8,680 bases of DNA from Syntrophomonas sp. (GTDB lineage Bacteria > Bacillota > Syntrophomonadia > Syntrophomonadales > Syntrophomonadaceae): NCBI GenBank assembly GCA_028693695.1, contig JAQUUV010000077.1:1-8680 (forward strand). The letters run 5' to 3'. The notes under the pieces are model-generated. The model was not told where the DNA came from. It made no database searches and saw only the letters and a program-made list of their open reading frames with translations. Of this stretch, positions 5,833 through 8,680 are shown piece by piece (positions within the stretch are counted from its first letter, which is position 1; each line of letters opens with the position of its first letter). The position numbers and the translations under genes were made by a program.

Positions 5833-6513
5833 TTGCAGACCATTTATGTAATAGATGATGAAGAGAATATACGTTTATTAATCAGCCAGTACCTGCAAAA
5901 GGAAGGCTTTAGTGTGGAGTCATTCGGCAGTATTGAGGAGCTAAACTGCCGTTTGGAATCAGGATATCCAGATATGTTCATTCTGGACATCATGCTACCC
6001 GGCCAAGACGGGCTCGATTTTTGCCGGCAAATCCGCCAGAACAGCGAAGTCCCGGTAATATTCATATCAGCGCGTCGGCAAGCTATGGATCGGGTTATAG
6101 GACTTGAAATCGGAGGGGATGACTATTTGTCCAAACCATTCAGTCCCCGTGAACTGATCGCCCGGGTGCGCTCGGTGCTCCGTCGCACGATGACTCCCCC
6201 CAATCCGGATAATTATCTGCAGGCCGGTAACTTAAGACTGCTGCCTGATGACAGACTGATTCTGGTTGATGAACAGGAACTGAGCACGACTACCAGGGAG
6301 TTCGACCTGCTCCTGCTGCTGGTTCAGCATCCCCAGCGCACTTTCAACCGTCAGGAATTGCTGGATCGAGTCTGGGGCTATGATTATGAAGGATCGGAGC
6401 GAGCCGTTGATGACCTGATCAAACGCTTGCGCAAGAAATTAAAGGAAAGCGATTCAGAAACCAACATTAAGACTATATGGGGATATGGGTACCGATTAGA
6501 TGGGCAAGTTTAA
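5833..6513 (+). CDS. OmpR/PhoB-family response regulator
   Basis: Phosphorylation-controlled DNA-binding protein, partner of the kinase encoded next; 226 residues, normal for the family. Receiver domain (1-115): acidic Asp8-Asp9 in YVIDDEE, phospho-acceptor Asp52 in LDIMLP, Ser79 in FISA, Lys101 in YLSKPF. Winged-helix domain (about 130-224): TTREFDLLLLL, then the recognition helix around RAVDDLIKRLRKKL and the closing IWGYGYRL. Start: the first residue of the receiver strand is at TTG 5833, with AAAGGGG 8 bases upstream; no in-frame ATG lies nearby. The stop overlaps the start of the kinase gene by 14 bases. The target genes cannot be told from sequence. A 62-bp paralogous fossil of this gene's 3' end lies at 2958-3019. 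Base composition is visibly more GC-rich than the abl genes. Confidence 0.93.
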   Translation: MQTIYVIDDEENIRLLISQYLQKEGFSVESFGSIEELNCRLESGYPDMFILDIMLPGQDGLDFCRQIRQNSEVPVIFISARRQAMDRVIGLEIGGDDYLSKPFSPRELIARVRSVLRRTMTPPNPDNYLQAGNLRLLPDDRLILVDEQELSTTTREFDLLLLLVQHPQRTFNRQELLDRVWGYDYEGSERAVDDLIKRLRKKLKESDSETNIKTIWGYGYRLDGQV

Positions 6514-7924
6514 AAGCATTTCTAGTAAAATATTAATAAGCTATTTGGCCGTGGTTTTTTTCACCTTCCTGGTTACCGCTCTGGCCTTTTATCCGCTGCT
6601 GGTAGGCGTTTTAGAACGCCGGGCCGAGATCGGTTTGGAAAAGCAGGCCTGGGAGATAGCTTATTCGATTGGGATTCGTGAATCCAGCTTTTGGCCGCCC
6701 CAGGAGCACGATTTGCCTGTAACCATAATCCTGCTAGGCCGATCGGTAGAGAGCGACTTTATATGGCTTGATCCTCAGGACAGCATCAGTTTTAGTAGTC
6801 AGCCGGAGAAGTTTCCACCAGGTCAGTCATTGTCGCAGTTGGGGGTAAAACTGCGCGAAGAGGGAAGCTTTAATAGGAATATGTCTAATATCTTTAAGAA
6901 CGAAGATTATATGGCTGCAGAAGTGCCGGTAGGAACAGCTGACGGGGCGGGGGAAACGGTTATGACCTTCATATCTTTCAGCATGCTGCAAACCCTGTAT
7001 CGAGAAACGTTGTTAGTGGTGTTGGGCAGTCTTTTGGTCGCAATGTTGGCAGCCCTTTTAATCGCGTTCTTTTTGATTCGCTATCTGGTAAAACCCCTGA
7101 GAAAGCTGGAAGAATATGCCCAGGCTGTGGGCAATCGTCAGTTCGATATGCGTCTAGACACCAAAGGAGATGACGAGATGTCCCAATTAGCCACCGCCTT
7201 TAACCAGATGGCTGATCAGTTAAAAAGTTATGATGAAGGGATGAGACGTTTTTTCCAGAACGCTTCCCACGAAATGAAAACGCCCCTGATGAGTATTAAT
7301 GGTTATGCAGAGGGTATCCGCGATGGAATATTTACCGGTCCAGCGCTGGATAATGCCATCGACATCATTCATAAAGAAAGTCTGCGCTTAAGAAACGTAG
7401 TTGAAAATTTAATCGATATTACCATTCTGGAGCAGCCGCATAAGAAATATCTTTTACCTAATGACCTCTCCTATATCTTAGAGGAGGTCATAGAGACGGT
7501 CGGTGGATATGCCATGGAAAGGAAAGTAGAGATTTGTTCTAAGGTACATGCTGGCACTTGGGTTGTAGGGGATTGGGAGCAGTTACACAGCCTCTTCGTC
7601 AACCTCATGTCCAATGGCATTCGCCATGCCTGGAGCAGCGTCACGGTTGAATCCCAGTTAATTGACAACCAGACCAAGGTTTTAATAACAGTTCACGACG
7701 ACGGTTCCGGTTTTAGAGCGGAAGATTTAAAACATGCTTTTGAACATTTCTATACCGGTGGGAACGGAGGCTCTGGGCTAGGTCTCAGCATAGTTCAGAA
7801 AATCATCACCGAGCATGCTGGAAGGCTCAGGATTTATAACTCCAGTCAGGGTGGTGCGGTAGTGGAAATCGTTTTACCGATGGCCGCTGAGGAGGATGGA
7901 AAATCTGACGGCCTTTTATCGTAG
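6500..7924 (+). CDS. Membrane sensor histidine kinase
   Basis: Partner kinase of the response regulator; 474 residues. In order: transmembrane helix 1 (about 10-37), an extracytoplasmic sensor region (about 38-168), transmembrane helix 2 (about 169-195), a HAMP linker (about 196-248, starting YLVKPLRKLEEYA), the dimerisation/phospho-acceptor helix with His257 in NASHEMKTPL, and the ATPase domain. The ATPase domain has the N-box NLMSNGIRHA (Asn372), the G1 box DDGSG (400-404) and the G2 box GGSGLGLSIV. All catalytic motifs are intact. The sensor region ends in YMAAEVPV and VMTFISFS, reminiscent of a small Cache-like fold, but its ligand is unknown. The ATG overlaps the response regulator and has no strong ribosome site, so translation is probably coupled. 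A bidirectional terminator follows about 75 bases after the stop. Confidence 0.94.
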   Translation: MGKFKSISSKILISYLAVVFFTFLVTALAFYPLLVGVLERRAEIGLEKQAWEIAYSIGIRESSFWPPQEHDLPVTIILLGRSVESDFIWLDPQDSISFSSQPEKFPPGQSLSQLGVKLREEGSFNRNMSNIFKNEDYMAAEVPVGTADGAGETVMTFISFSMLQTLYRETLLVVLGSLLVAMLAALLIAFFLIRYLVKPLRKLEEYAQAVGNRQFDMRLDTKGDDEMSQLATAFNQMADQLKSYDEGMRRFFQNASHEMKTPLMSINGYAEGIRDGIFTGPALDNAIDIIHKESLRLRNVVENLIDITILEQPHKKYLLPNDLSYILEEVIETVGGYAMERKVEICSKVHAGTWVVGDWEQLHSLFVNLMSNGIRHAWSSVTVESQLIDNQTKVLITVHDDGSGFRAEDLKHAFEHFYTGGNGGSGLGLSIVQKIITEHAGRLRIYNSSQGGAVVEIVLPMAAEEDGKSDGLLS

Positions 7925-7927
7925 CGG

Positions 7928-7942
7928 TGGCCAATAAGGCCA
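7928..7942. repeat. Short inverted repeat after the kinase stop
   Basis: TGGCC, AATAA, GGCCA just past the kinase stop. No T-run follows. Role unclear. Confidence 0.3.
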
Positions 7943-7998
7943 GAGTAAGATAGAAAAACAACAATGTTTCCAGGGAGTTGGGGTTATTTAAAAAAATG

Positions 7999-8033
7999 AA
8001 AATACCGGGTAGTTTTAAACTACTCGGTATTTT
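7999..8033. terminator. Bidirectional intrinsic terminator between the kinase and fdhE
   Basis: AAAATACCGGGTAGTTT and AAACTACTCGGTATTTT form an almost perfect stem with one G-U pair around a tiny AT loop. The stem ends in TTTT on the plus strand, and the minus strand continues TTTTCATTTTTTT, so it can end transcripts from both convergent genes. It is stronger for the minus-strand gene. Confidence 0.88.
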
Positions 8034-8080
8034 GATGAGCAGGCATTCAGGCATGAAAACCCCATTGCCTGTCCAGCGTA

Positions 8081-8680
8081 TTAGTCATTATCATGGCTGT
8101 TGTAGCCTTTTTCCTGAGCCAGCATGTCCAGATATACTGTTTCAATATTAGCGATATAGAGGTCTGTTTTGTCGCCTTTATGACGTTCGTCAAAAGTCTT
8201 TAGATATCCTTTACAATCTTCGCAGGTATATATCTGATAAGCTGGATCTTCTTCTACAGTTAAATATTGAATCGTATCCGGATTATTGTTGCCGCAATGT
8301 ACGCAGTAAATATTACGGGTTTCCCACTCGGTAAAACAGTGGTCACAAAACATAAATCTGCGCCCGTCCTTTGCTCTCAGGCGGCTAAAGTGCGACTTGC
8401 TGCCACAAAAGGGGCATATATTAGCAAAGCTCCAAGATTTAAATTCATCTTCCACAATCTCAGAATAAAAAGGCTCGGCCCAAAGCCGGAGAAAAGGACG
8501 CAGGGAATGATCAACGGTAAAAATCAACAGTTCAATCGGAACATCTATACGAACAGATAGCTCAGAGAAATACAGCTGATCCGCTTCTAACAATTTGAGT
8601 GGCAGAAGGTTAAAGTCTAACTGTTCGAGCTTTTCTAATATCTTATCCATTACTCCTGCTACCTCCGGGCGGTAATCCTT
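8081..8680 (-). CDS. fdhE: FdhE-like formate dehydrogenase accessory protein (5' end probably beyond the window)
   Basis: FdhE proteins are cytoplasmic zinc-ribbon/rubredoxin-like factors needed to mature formate dehydrogenase. Counting from the ATG at 8650, four CxxC pairs are present: Cys79/Cys82 (ICPFCGS), Cys102/Cys105 (FCDHCFTEW), Cys116/Cys119 (YCVHCGN) and Cys143/Cys146 (TCEDCKGYLKT). The family ending LDMLAQEKGY is also present. Start: ATG 8650 gives 189 residues with GGAGGT 10 bases upstream. However, the frame stays open to the window edge, and the preceding residues KDYRPEVAGV resemble the RPE-type first helix of FdhE proteins. I therefore treat the gene as 5'-partial and running off the edge; 8650 is the alternative start. 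It is convergent with the two-component operon and followed by the shared terminator. Formate dehydrogenase genes are not in view. Confidence 0.83.
   Translation of the reverse strand, partial: KDYRPEVAGVMDKILEKLEQLDFNLLPLKLLEADQLYFSELSVRIDVPIELLIFTVDHSLRPFLRLWAEPFYSEIVEDEFKSWSFANICPFCGSKSHFSRLRAKDGRRFMFCDHCFTEWETRNIYCVHCGNNNPDTIQYLTVEEDPAYQIYTCEDCKGYLKTFDERHKGDKTDLYIANIETVYLDMLAQEKGYNSHDND

Noticed and set aside
8045..8073. CAGGCA/TGCCTG inverted repeat
   Set aside because: Six-base arms, no T-run, next to a much stronger terminator; not distinguishable from chance.
8267..8560. Plus-strand ORF of 97 codons
   Set aside because: Antisense to the FdhE-like gene, whose zinc motifs clearly mark the coding strand.

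Overview
The window looks like chromosome from an anaerobic, spore-former-type Firmicute (class Clostridia, possibly a syntroph or acetogen relative). The reasons are strong AGGAGG-type ribosome binding sites, a Bacillus/Clostridium-type OpuA betaine importer, an ablA-ablB pair, a ydaO-class riboswitch and an FdhE homologue. The genus cannot be fixed from the sequence alone.

Layout. Positions 1-2739, minus strand: an OpuA-type glycine betaine importer operon, ATPase with CBS domains (opuAA), permease (opuAB) and lipoprotein binding protein (opuAC, cut by the left edge). Positions 2740-3011: its 5' region, with paired palindromes, an inverted repeat, and a 62-bp fossil of a response-regulator gene that runs into the last codons of ablB. 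Positions 3012-5259, minus strand: ablB and ablA, which make the osmolyte N-epsilon-acetyl-beta-lysine from lysine. Positions 5320-5494, minus strand: a ydaO/yuaA-class (cyclic di-AMP) riboswitch followed by a textbook intrinsic terminator, directly ahead of ablA. Positions 5495-5832: a divergent intergenic region with hairpins and repeats. Positions 5833-7924, plus strand: an OmpR-type response regulator and its sensor kinase, overlapping by 14 bases. Positions 7999-8033: a bidirectional terminator. Positions 8081 to the right edge, minus strand: an FdhE-like zinc-ribbon protein (formate dehydrogenase maturation).

How it fits together. The left five genes form an osmoprotection block: one operon makes a compatible solute, the other imports one. 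Cyclic di-AMP is a turgor- and potassium-linked messenger. It should control solute synthesis through the riboswitch, and could control uptake through the CBS pair on OpuAA; the second link is inference. No terminator is visible between ablB and opuAA, so read-through from one operon to the other is possible. The two-component system and FdhE have no clear functional tie to the osmotic genes.

The most unusual items are the riboswitch control of beta-lysine synthesis beside a CBS-bearing betaine importer, and the response-regulator fossil at the ablB 3' end. The fossil is 51/62 identical to the intact regulator 3.4 kb away and marks an old rearrangement junction.
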